A stretch of 36,826 bases of DNA from a virus. Positions within the stretch are counted from its first letter, which is position 1. Each line of letters opens with the position of its first letter. The DNA is taken from positions 1 to 36,826 of IMG/VR virus record IMGVR_UViG_3300047560_001306. The stretch is one strand, 5' to 3'. The translations under genes and the position numbers were made by a program. Below, in pieces: positions 30,652-36,826 of this stretch. The notes under the pieces are model-generated. The model did no database searches. It saw only the letters and a program-made list of their open reading frames with translations, and was not told where the DNA came from.

Positions 30652-30699
30652 CATTTATTGGATAAGTCTAGAGTTTTTGACTTGCTTATCCAATAAATG
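30652..30699. terminator. 15-bp perfect inverted repeat after the tail-fibre gene
   Basis: CATTTATTGGATAAG (30652-30666) and CTTATCCAATAAATG (30685-30699) are perfect arms around an 18-nt loop that itself holds AGTC/GACT. The right arm begins 2 nt after the tail-fibre stop in the minus direction, the place of a terminator; a U-run is lacking. The remaining part of the 220-nt gap (30481-30651) holds no gene. Confidence 0.6.
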
Positions 30700-30700
30700 G

Positions 30701-32302
30701 TTAGGAAGAAATGGTTGAGTATGTGTATGTCAATGTTGCATCGACATCATTTTCAGTGTTGGTGTAGTACACAGCAACAGTATCATCTGTTGTGTCTGAG
30801 TTAGCATCAATGAATTCAGCTGTGAAGAACAATGAATCATCTTTGTCCAACGATCCGGCAAAGTCATAATCGTCTGTCCAACTAACTTCGCCGATTGATG
30901 GGTTAACAATTACTGTAATAGTTCCACGACGACTAATTGACAGGGCCGGACTATTGTATAGATAGGTAATCTTATAGCCTGAGCTGTTAGTAGCTACCGG
31001 CAATCTAAATATTTGAGTAGGTGTTAAACTTTGAACAATCTCACTACTGTAGTTGTTTAGTGATGTATTAGAAGCTGCACCTTCAATTATTCCTAAGAAG
31101 GGTGCTGTTGCATTTACAACACTAAGTACAGTTTCTCTATCAGACTTGTTACCAAATGCGCCATTACCGCCTTCTCTAAAGTAAACTTGTGGGTACAATG
31201 GACTTTCTACACCGCCGCCGTCGTTACCAACATTTGACATTACAGAATTGCTTAGAGTGTTGCCATATCCGTTGTTAATACGAACAGCATTGTGTTTGAT
31301 GTCTTCAAAATAAACATCGTCGATTGTATTATTGTGAGGGCCTGTAACACCAATGTCTAGACCAAGACCAAATGCAAAACCGTGGTAGCAATTAACAACT
31401 GAACCGCCTTGGAAGCGATTAGAATCAATTTCCGAATCTGAATACACACCGTAGGTAAATCCAGACACTCTTACATTGTTAAATTTATTTCTAACACAAA
31501 CAGCACCCGCACCAAATGTACCAAAGTTATTAAGTTCAATACCTTTATTGGCGGCATTAGGAGTATTGTCCCAGTTACCTTTAATCAAGATATCTTTGAA
31601 CGAGCTGTCACGAACAGCATCCATAACGATAGCAACATCTTCTGCAATCGCTGTGTCTATTGTAAAACCTTCTAGTGTTACAAACTTAGCCTGATTAGTA
31701 TAAGTCGATGTGTTTATTGTGCTAGGATTGCCTGGAGTAGCTGTTTCATTTACAAACTTAAATGCAGGACCTGTGCCTTCATACATGATAATTGTTTTAT
31801 CAATACCAGCACCTCTTACATTTGCCCAACTAGGAATGTAAAGTGTATCTGTAATTCTGTAAGTACCTACTTGAAGATTAAGAATCATCTTGGCAACTAC
31901 ATCATTTAATGAATTCAAGTATAGATTGTCTAATGCTCGTTGTAATGCAGCTGTGTCATCTGCTAGGCCATCGCCGATAGCACCAAACTGATTTGCAAAT
32001 ACAACTTGGTCTAAACGAACTTGTAAGGATACTTCAGTTTCGTTACCGTCTGGGCCGGTTTCAATTGTAGTGTCACCTTTTCTAAATGTGTAGTTAAACG
32101 CATCTAGTAAGTAATCTCTATCTGTAAGAATCTTAGTATTACCTACAGCAGGAGCACCTTCGCTGACAGAGCCATTACCAATAAACAATTCTTGGGTATC
32201 TACAGCCCATGCTAATTCACCACTTGCGAGTTGTGGAACTCCTGTGCCGCCGTTTGCTCTGCCACGGCGTACTTGTATTCTACTAATCTGTACGACAGCC
32301 AT
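30701..32302 (-). CDS. Tail fibre/tail spike with right-handed beta-helix
   Basis: 533 residues. The N-terminus (SRIQVRRGRANGGTGVPQLA, GELAWAVDTQELFIGNGS) is a major-tropism-determinant-type adaptor domain seen on many phage fibres. At about 105-125, FGAIGDGLADDTAALQRAL is the entry motif of pectate-lyase-like beta-helix proteins, followed by about 300 residues of beta-solenoid-like sequence. This is a receptor-binding or depolymerising fibre. It has a GATAAATA promoter and an AGAGGAT ribosome site and is followed by a strong inverted repeat, so it looks like a single late transcription unit. Confidence 0.9.
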   Translation of the reverse strand: MAVVQISRIQVRRGRANGGTGVPQLASGELAWAVDTQELFIGNGSVSEGAPAVGNTKILTDRDYLLDAFNYTFRKGDTTIETGPDGNETEVSLQVRLDQVVFANQFGAIGDGLADDTAALQRALDNLYLNSLNDVVAKMILNLQVGTYRITDTLYIPSWANVRGAGIDKTIIMYEGTGPAFKFVNETATPGNPSTINTSTYTNQAKFVTLEGFTIDTAIAEDVAIVMDAVRDSSFKDILIKGNWDNTPNAANKGIELNNFGTFGAGAVCVRNKFNNVRVSGFTYGVYSDSEIDSNRFQGGSVVNCYHGFAFGLGLDIGVTGPHNNTIDDVYFEDIKHNAVRINNGYGNTLSNSVMSNVGNDGGGVESPLYPQVYFREGGNGAFGNKSDRETVLSVVNATAPFLGIIEGAASNTSLNNYSSEIVQSLTPTQIFRLPVATNSSGYKITYLYNSPALSISRRGTITVIVNPSIGEVSWTDDYDFAGSLDKDDSLFFTAEFIDANSDTTDDTVAVYYTNTENDVDATLTYTYSTISS

Positions 32303-32322
32303 AAAAATATCCTCTTATGGGA

Positions 32323-32330
32323 TATTTATC
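32323..32330 (-). promoter_or_regulatory. Late-promoter-like element GATAAATA of the tail fibre
   Basis: GATAAATA on the minus strand, 20 nt before the tail-fibre ATG, overlapping the last codons of the exonuclease gene. Confidence 0.55.
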
Positions 32331-33045
32331 AGTTTTCGCGGTAGTATTGTTCCACTCTATTCCACCACTGGCTTTCCCAATGATTAAACATGTCTGGAGT
32401 TAGGATAAATTCCTGATAAGCAGGATCACCCCAGATTAACGGCTTGATTTCAGGCGGTTTAACGCACATAAACACAACACCCTTACGAATGTTAGTGCCG
32501 TGTACTTTATTGTGTGCTAGAGCATAAGCAACCATTTGCAAGTAGTAATCTTCAATCCACTCTTGCTTTTTAGGCTTGTTAGTTTGCTTATGGTCCATAA
32601 TAGCTTCTTCAGCTAGATGTACACCTACACAGTCAGTTGTGCCTGCGTATAGCCCTGGATAGTATAGGGGTACTTCAACACCCCAAACTTCGTCAACATT
32701 TTTAAGACCATGTTCAACAATGTGTTTGGCCATTTTGTGGCTTTGTACAGAGTATGGATTAGAACCAGGTTCGTTAAGAACACCTTCTGTAATATAGTCT
32801 TCTAGGAACTTGTGCATCCTAGTGCCGCGACTAGCAGCTTCTGTAACAATCTCTTGGGCTTTCTTTTCGCCAACAGCTTTCTTCCAATTGAGCAAGGCTT
32901 GTACCTTTTCAAATGGTTTAGTTTTATCTAGGATTGTTGTTACTGATGGAACTTTGGATCCATCTGGCGTAGCGTATAAACGCTTGCCTTCTACACTTTC
33001 TCTATTAATAGGCGTGTAGTTAAACTTAGTTTTAAGTAGGGTCAT
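32329..33045 (-). CDS. RecB/Cas4-type PD-(D/E)XK exonuclease
   Basis: 238 residues. The motifs in order are RGTRMHKFLED (H78), VEVPLY (E124), AGTTDCVG (D138), IMDHKQTN (D151, K153) and YLQMVAYALAH (Q170 and Y174 of the RecB-family Q-x3-Y motif). This is a complete Cas4/RecB-like nuclease core, as found in T4-like aquatic phages, with a role in recombination or host DNA degradation. The ATG lies only 6 nt after a good -10 box, so the mRNA may be leaderless, and a palindrome covers the start region. Confidence 0.87.
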   Translation of the reverse strand: MTLLKTKFNYTPINRESVEGKRLYATPDGSKVPSVTTILDKTKPFEKVQALLNWKKAVGEKKAQEIVTEAASRGTRMHKFLEDYITEGVLNEPGSNPYSVQSHKMAKHIVEHGLKNVDEVWGVEVPLYYPGLYAGTTDCVGVHLAEEAIMDHKQTNKPKKQEWIEDYYLQMVAYALAHNKVHGTNIRKGVVFMCVKPPEIKPLIWGDPAYQEFILTPDMFNHWESQWWNRVEQYYREN

Positions 33046-33080
33046 GGTGCAAGTATATATGGTCTTGCACCACTTGTCAA
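33046..33080 (-). promoter_or_regulatory. Sigma70-type promoter with operator-like palindrome; probable leaderless start
   Basis: TTGACA (33080-33075), a 17-nt spacer and TATACT (33057-33052), then TGCACC and ATG. The perfect repeat GGTGCAAG/CTTGCACC (33046-33053 and 33064-33071) brackets the -10 box. Initiation at the usual distance falls on the start codon. Confidence 0.75.
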
Positions 33081-33083
33081 GAC

Positions 33084-33394
33084 TTATTTGCCTAGCTTAG
33101 TTGCTCGCTTTGCCATTTTAGAAACTTCACCTGTCTTCTCTGAATGGCCTTGCTGTTCTTTTTCTTTGGTTTTGATAACCAATCCATGTCCGTCAAAACG
33201 GTCTACTAGTTTCTTAAGAATAGCATCATCTGGTTCATCTGAATCCCAACGAGCAGCAAATTCATCATAGCCAATAGGAACGCCCTGATTTTGCAGGGCT
33301 TGCCATGTTAACGGTGCTTGTGTATTTGAGTTGTTAGCAGCCGCCTGTAGAGTCCTTAATAAAATTATTAAAGGATCTACAGACTCACTGATTA
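33084..33394 (-). CDS. Start-less 103-codon frame, probable C-terminal part of the virion protein by -1 frameshift
   Basis: Directly after the A9 run that ends the upstream gene, the -1 frame is open to TAA at 33084-33086. It reads as a normal protein segment: PLIILLRTLQAAANN, GYDEFAARWDSDEP, LVDRFDGHGLVIK, ending KRATKLGK. There is no ATG, GTG or TTG until near its end, so independent translation is unlikely. Joined to the upstream frame it would extend that protein from 313 to about 416 residues. Confidence 0.6.
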
Positions 33395-34333
33395 CTTTTT
33401 TTTTGACTGTGCTAGCAACATGCCTAATCGACGACTGTAGTCGATTGACTCGCGCTTTTCACGACCAGCGGCTTCTGGTGCAGCTGGAGCTCCGCCCATT
33501 GCAGGCTCTGGAGTTTCTTCTGGTTCGCCTAGATCAACACCACCTAGTTCGCCACCTGCTGGTGCGCCCATTGTGTCTGGGCCTTCGCCTGATACAATTG
33601 ATAAACCAGATGTTAAACCTTGACGGCTTGTTTCTAGTGTAGCGTAGATTGCTTCTAGTGCAGGCTTAACTGCATCAGTGTACTGTTGAGCAACATCACT
33701 ACCTTGTTGTTCTCTAATAGCATCTTGTAGTTCTAATAGTTGTTCTGCCTTCATAGCAGCCACATCTTCTAACCAACCAGTGATACGGTCAACCATGTCT
33801 TTAGTAGCCATGATTGTTTCGGCTTTGTCTTCTTCACCTTCTAATAGCATCCAGCTAGCTGTGCTTTCGTTAATGTCATAACGAATAGCTAGTTCTGCTT
33901 TTAGTTCGTCTTTATCAGACTCGCCCAATTCCATACGAGCGATTGCAGAGTCGATCCACTGTTCTGGAACAGATAACTCGTTGCCACGCTGACGGATCGT
34001 GCTAGTAATATAACTTTCACTCTTCATCTTAGGACCCTTTAGATCATCTAGATCTTTTCTCTTTGCGCCACGCTCTTCACTTTCTGCTTCAGCACCAGTG
34101 TACTTGTCGCCTTTAACTTTTGTAGCAGGATGCTTCTTCCCACTCTTGTCAGTCCATGTTGAATCTGTCTTTTCTGATTCTTGAACTTGCTCTTCACGCT
34201 CCATGATCTCTTGATTGATACAATCAAGGAACATACGAGTCTTTTGATACTCTGGGCTTTCGTGGATACTGTCAAAGCTCTCGCTTAGTTCAAATTGACT
34301 AATCTTTGTGCGCAGTTTGTTCAAGTTGAACAT
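33392..34333 (-). CDS. T4-like virion structural protein (central part; frame interrupted at both ends)
   Basis: 313 residues from ATG 34333. LNKLRTKISQFELSES and YQKTRMFLDCINQEIMEREE resemble a virion protein family of T4-like aquatic phages, as far as I recall. The middle is helical (KDMVDRITGWLEDVAAMKAEQ) and the end is Gly/Pro/Ala-rich. No ribosome site precedes ATG 34333, and the residues that should precede it are encoded in an overlapping frame (34299-34433). At the 3' end TCA AAA AAA AAG TAA places a slip site directly before the stop. The complete product is probably 34433 to 33084, about 449 residues. Confidence 0.72.
   Translation of the reverse strand: MFNLNKLRTKISQFELSESFDSIHESPEYQKTRMFLDCINQEIMEREEQVQESEKTDSTWTDKSGKKHPATKVKGDKYTGAEAESEERGAKRKDLDDLKGPKMKSESYITSTIRQRGNELSVPEQWIDSAIARMELGESDKDELKAELAIRYDINESTASWMLLEGEEDKAETIMATKDMVDRITGWLEDVAAMKAEQLLELQDAIREQQGSDVAQQYTDAVKPALEAIYATLETSRQGLTSGLSIVSGEGPDTMGAPAGGELGGVDLGEPEETPEPAMGGAPAAPEAAGREKRESIDYSRRLGMLLAQSKKK
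33395..33401 (-). other. Slippery heptamer A AAA AAG abutting a stop codon
   Basis: A AAA AAG in the zero frame is followed at once by TAA (33392-33394). This is the arrangement of programmed -1 sites, in an A9 run. An A10 undercalled by one base would produce the same picture. Confidence 0.5.
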
Positions 34334-34433
34334 CAGAAAACTGTTCTAAGTTGATTCTGTATCCAAATTTCTTAGCTAGATTCTCGTTGAGTTTCTTGCT
34401 AGTAACTGGTTGACTAAATTCTTTAATTTGCAT
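34299..34433 (-). CDS. 44-codon frame encoding the apparent N-terminus of the virion protein
   Basis: ATG at 34431-34433 with TTAGGAAG 5-10 nt upstream and a perfect TATAAATA before it; stop TAG at 34299. The peptide begins MQIKEFSQPVTSKKLNENLA and continues FGYRINLEQFSDVQLEQ, which would join smoothly to NKLRTKISQF in the overlapping frame by a +1 shift around 34315. It is therefore likely the true N-terminus of the downstream protein, separated by a frameshift or a sequence error, rather than an independent peptide. Confidence 0.55.
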   Translation of the reverse strand: MQIKEFSQPVTSKKLNENLAKKFGYRINLEQFSDVQLEQTAHKD

Positions 34434-34461
34434 GATGGCTTCCTAAGCTGTCTTATTGTAG

Positions 34462-34469
34462 TATTTATA
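34462..34469 (-). promoter_or_regulatory. Perfect T4-type late promoter TATAAATA
   Basis: TATAAATA on the minus strand overlaps the stop of the upstream gene (TATAAATAC) and lies 28 nt before ATG 34433, as expected for a late virion gene. Confidence 0.6.
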
Positions 34470-34923
34470 CAAAAGACCATTTAAACATTCTAGAAATTTC
34501 TTCCTTGTAGAACTGGGCTCTGCAGGTGCTTTCTTCGAGTCTGTTTAACAATACTATATATCTATCGAACTCACTAGCGGATTTAATATTATTTTTAAAA
34601 ATAACGCTATCGCAATAGTGTGCCCAGTACTTATTATCTAGCTCTTTGATTTCATTAAACTTGGTCATTTGCGTATTGTTGTAGGCTTTTGCACCCATTA
34701 ACGCACAGGTCTTAAGAAAGTACTGTTCTACTAGCTCTTTAGTCCTTACATGGAACACTCCCCAGTTGCCATTTTGCATGGGCTTAACTAAGAAGTCTTT
34801 GTAGACCATGTTACCGTTGGGCAGTACAGCCACGGGGAGTTTTGTATCAAGCTCGCTTTTAAATTGCTCTGCAAGCTCTTTAACTAGTTTTTGTTTGTTG
34901 GTCTTTTTATTTGATTTTTTCAT
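34465..34923 (-). CDS. Unknown 152-aa phage protein
   Basis: From ATG 34923 (MKKSNKKTNKQKLVKELAEQ); a TTG at 34929 is possible but less likely. A lysine-rich N-terminus is followed by beta-type segments (VLPNGNMVYKDFLVKPMQNG, WGVFHV) and a helical, Cys-containing C-terminal half. No family or catalytic motif is recognised. It overlaps the upstream gene by 17 nt and its stop carries the late promoter of the following virion gene. Confidence 0.68.
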   Translation of the reverse strand: MKKSNKKTNKQKLVKELAEQFKSELDTKLPVAVLPNGNMVYKDFLVKPMQNGNWGVFHVRTKELVEQYFLKTCALMGAKAYNNTQMTKFNEIKELDNKYWAHYCDSVIFKNNIKSASEFDRYIVLLNRLEESTCRAQFYKEEISRMFKWSFV

Positions 34924-35113
34924 TTGCAACTACTTTAGGATTTTCGTATCCTATCTTAGTTACCAAACTTTTACGAATCATCGACTGAACTTGGAATTGC
35001 TCGTGTTCGCTAAGGGCTGACACAGCAACTGGTTTACTTAACTTTTTAAGAAGCTCTGCTTCTTCGTTAGTTGTCCAGATTTCAAAGTGTTCGATTAGAT
35101 CGCTGATTTTCAT
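34907..35113 (-). CDS. Small helical phage protein (68 aa)
   Basis: MKISDLIEHFEIWTTNEEAE starts an almost wholly helical, hydrophilic protein (ELLKKLSKP, HEQFQVQSMIRKSLV). It overlaps the upstream gene by 4 nt (ATGA type) and the downstream gene, so it is translationally coupled on both sides. Function unknown; similar small proteins sit next to structural genes in T4-like phages. Confidence 0.65.
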   Translation of the reverse strand: MKISDLIEHFEIWTTNEEAELLKKLSKPVAVSALSEHEQFQVQSMIRKSLVTKIGYENPKVVANEKIK

Positions 35114-35676
35114 CTTAAGCCTGCAATAGTTAACATCTGTTGTAGTAGCTTGTCATCAGGGCTTTGTGACTTACGAGATTCTGCAAAGCCGTGCTTCTTA
35201 AGAACTTCCAATCCAGCCTTTGCTACTTCTTCAGGTTTTACAACTTTACCAGTGTATTCTTTTTCATGTCCAAGCTCGTAGTGATCTCTTGAACCGTATG
35301 TCTTGTGACTCACATGTCCGTCACGGCCAGGCTGTGGAGCACTTTTATCCATTTCTTCAACATCAAGTTCAACATCGTTAATCAAGTCATCAGTCTTATC
35401 TTGTACAGCAAAGTCGCCTGTTTCGTCTGCCTTGATAGTAACTTGTGTACCTGGCTTAGGACCTGCTGGCTCGCCGCCGGCGGCAGCTGGACCACCAATC
35501 TCTGGAGTAGGATCATACTCTAGCTCACCTTGGTCATTAGGCTTTAAACTAGCGGCATTCTCTGGCTTGGTTAGATCTAAGTTAATAGTCTTACCGTGTT
35601 CTGGATCATCGATAGTTGCCTGCTTGCCATCGTATGCTTTTAGTACAGCTTCTTTTACAATATCGTTAACTTTCAT
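35110..35676 (-). CDS. Unknown acidic 188-aa phage protein
   Basis: Starts MKVNDIVKEAVLKAYDGKQ. The middle has a flexible Gly/Pro/Ala stretch (GGPAAAGGEPAGPKPG) and is strongly acidic (INDVELDVEEMDK). The C-terminal 60 residues are helical and basic (DKLLQQMLTIAGLR). No family is recognised. The modular, partly disordered design and neighbours suggest a head or assembly protein. Overlaps of 4 nt on both sides indicate coupling. Confidence 0.65.
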   Translation of the reverse strand: MKVNDIVKEAVLKAYDGKQATIDDPEHGKTINLDLTKPENAASLKPNDQGELEYDPTPEIGGPAAAGGEPAGPKPGTQVTIKADETGDFAVQDKTDDLINDVELDVEEMDKSAPQPGRDGHVSHKTYGSRDHYELGHEKEYTGKVVKPEEVAKAGLEVLKKHGFAESRKSQSPDDKLLQQMLTIAGLR

Positions 35677-36383
35677 GTTCTTTCCTTAAGGCTTAATTCA
35701 GCACTTTGCAATCTATCAATGTAACGGCGCAACTTGTCTATTGTACCTCTAGACCTTAACAGTTTAAATGCTAAGTTCTCCACTGAGTACTCACCGCCAG
35801 ACTCTAATCCAGCTTGTCGCAATCGACGAATGTCCGCCATTGTTTTAGTTGCAGTATTTAAGTCATTTGAGCGAAGTGCTTGATTAATCTGCCCTGAATA
35901 ATTACGGGCTTTGCGCTTTACTTCTGCGTCTGATATCTTAGGTACTACCTTTTTAGGAGTACTTAACCATTGATCGTTAAGCACACTATAGATACCAGCT
36001 GAGTGGTGTTTTTGTTTACTATCTTGTACATACAGTTCTACATCTATATCACGAACTGTAATTGAATACTTAGAATTGTATTGATTCTTTTTAGCGTCAT
36101 ACAACTCAAGCATTTCAGGCGAGTCTGTTGGGATATCTACAACTAGATGTAGATCTACATCACTGTTATCTGAATAACCATATGCGGCATTACTTCCGCT
36201 TATTGTGATGTCTCGTAAATTTAATTGGGGGACTTTTAAAAACTGTGCAAAGTGTTTTGCAATATACAATAACTTGTATCGGACTTCTGCTCTTAATCGA
36301 TTATTTTCCCACAGAGCAGGATTTAAAGTATCGTGGAATACTACTGGACTTATAGGTGATTCTGAAAATTCGATTAGTTGCAT
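35673..36383 (-). CDS. Nucleotidyltransferase-fold protein
   Basis: 236 residues. GSNAAYGYSDNSDVDLHLVVD (from G63; here read as GS...D75-x-D77) with a third acidic residue in RDIDVELYV (D112-116) is the Pol-beta-type nucleotidyltransferase active site, which transfers NMP to RNA, protein or small molecules. The C-terminal half is helical and basic. The start MQLIEFSESP contains L-I-E, so it might be a packaged, protease-trimmed protein. The target is unknown; adenylylation of host tRNA or protein is possible. It overlaps the following gene by 4 nt. Confidence 0.75.
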   Translation of the reverse strand: MQLIEFSESPISPVVFHDTLNPALWENNRLRAEVRYKLLYIAKHFAQFLKVPQLNLRDITISGSNAAYGYSDNSDVDLHLVVDIPTDSPEMLELYDAKKNQYNSKYSITVRDIDVELYVQDSKQKHHSAGIYSVLNDQWLSTPKKVVPKISDAEVKRKARNYSGQINQALRSNDLNTATKTMADIRRLRQAGLESGGEYSVENLAFKLLRSRGTIDKLRRYIDRLQSAELSLKERT

Positions 36384-36393
36384 TTATCATTGC

Positions 36394-36759
36394 TCATAGG
36401 CCAAGGAATTTAATAATAGTCTTTATATCAAGATGCCCCATCCAGCCAGTGCCTGCGCCAAATGCTAATAAGAGCATCACATACATTGTCCATTTGTTTT
36501 TAATTTTTTCTAAATTCTCAATCTTAGTAGTTAGCTCTTGTTTGTTAGTTGCTAGTGTGTTATTGAGAGTATCTTGGCTTTCTTGTAGGCGTCGACCTAA
36601 CTCTGCGTGTTGAGTGCATGAAGCATCGTACATGTGATCAAGGCGTGAACTGATAGATACGCCCATGTCGCGTACATCATCTTTAAGTTCGTCAAATCGT
36701 TCGTCTAGGTTAGCAACTTGTACTTCTACAACGCTAACTCGTTCCACAACTGTAGGCAT
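36394..36759 (-). CDS. Coiled-coil protein with C-terminal membrane helix (XhlA-like layout); may extend beyond the window
   Basis: 121 residues from ATG 36759, with GGAG 8 nt upstream. Residues 1-90 are heptad-like (VANLDERFDELKDDVRDM, KQELTTKIENLEKIK), followed by one membrane helix (WTMYVMLLLAFGAGTGWMG) and a short tail. This layout is that of hemolysin XhlA-type lysis proteins. However, the frame stays open upstream to the end of the window, with plausible coding sequence (RLGTCPNTDLDLTFGDGRM), so the gene may begin outside and be longer. Confidence 0.6.
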   Translation of the reverse strand: MPTVVERVSVVEVQVANLDERFDELKDDVRDMGVSISSRLDHMYDASCTQHAELGRRLQESQDTLNNTLATNKQELTTKIENLEKIKNKWTMYVMLLLAFGAGTGWMGHLDIKTIIKFLGL

Positions 36760-36826
36760 TCTGCCATCTCCAAAAGTTAAGTCAAGGTCCGTGTTTGGAC
36801 ATGTGCCTAATCTAAATGCCTGATGT

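Noticed and set aside
1-36826. A bacterial chromosome or plasmid fragment instead of a phage.
   Set aside because: Tail fibre, T4-like virion and targeting sequences, endolysin, late-promoter octamers and gene packing argue for a phage, although misjoined host DNA in single segments cannot be excluded without reads.

Overview
The window is a stretch of a large T4-like myovirus genome, most likely from an aquatic phage of a Gram-negative bacterium; I infer this from content, not from a database match. Phage markers are a tail fibre with a tropism-determinant-type N-terminus, T4-like virion and internal-head-type proteins, class Ia ribonucleotide reductase with glutaredoxin, a RecB/Cas4-type exonuclease, an endolysin, a phage ribosomal protein bS21, tight overlapping gene packing, and repeated (T/G)ATAAATA elements upstream of genes that match T4 late promoters. 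The host-derived genes (DnaK, IbpA, IscU, isocitrate lyase, CsgF/CsgG) look proteobacterial. No tRNA, rRNA, CRISPR array or insertion sequence was recognised.

Layout. (1) 1-3865, plus strand: the end of a small membrane protein, then a metabolic cassette (Rieske oxygenase, PP-loop ATPase, unknown protein, fatty-acid desaturase) and a small protein with a T4-like capsid-targeting N-terminus. (2) 3862-12686, minus strand: a curli-like operon read as csgF, csgG, curlin-repeat protein, FecR-domain protein, second curlin-repeat protein, tiny membrane protein, tiny lipoprotein, CHASE2 nucleotide cyclase, D,D-peptidase. Two of these small genes (6832-6996, 6681-6824) are easily missed. (3) 12781-18316: a possible internal head protein, a bilin reductase and heme oxygenase pair, then clpS, hsp20 and dnaK. 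Both hsp20 and dnaK carry the same leader, whose predicted pairing is that of a ROSE-type RNA thermometer. (4) 18381-24236: MazG-like, DEDDh exonuclease, bS21, small unknowns, a coiled-coil membrane protein, SleB-type endolysin, and a histone H1-like protein, with two excellent sigma70-type promoters. (5) 23946-30480: one compact operon read as nrdA, class II aldolase, iscU, iscA, nrdB, isocitrate lyase, grx, Sm-like protein. (6) 30701-36826: tail fibre, exonuclease, a virion protein whose frame is interrupted twice, unknowns, a nucleotidyltransferase and a coiled-coil membrane protein.

How it fits together. The phage appears to carry its own deoxynucleotide supply with the iron-sulfur and redox proteins beside it, a proteostasis kit (DnaK, IbpA, ClpS) with apparent temperature control, tetrapyrrole breakdown, carbon and lipid enzymes, and a secreted-amyloid module with a membrane signalling cyclase. 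The most novel-looking items are the curli-like operon, the paired thermometer leaders, isocitrate lyase in the nucleotide operon, and two genes whose frames continue in -1 across A9 runs.
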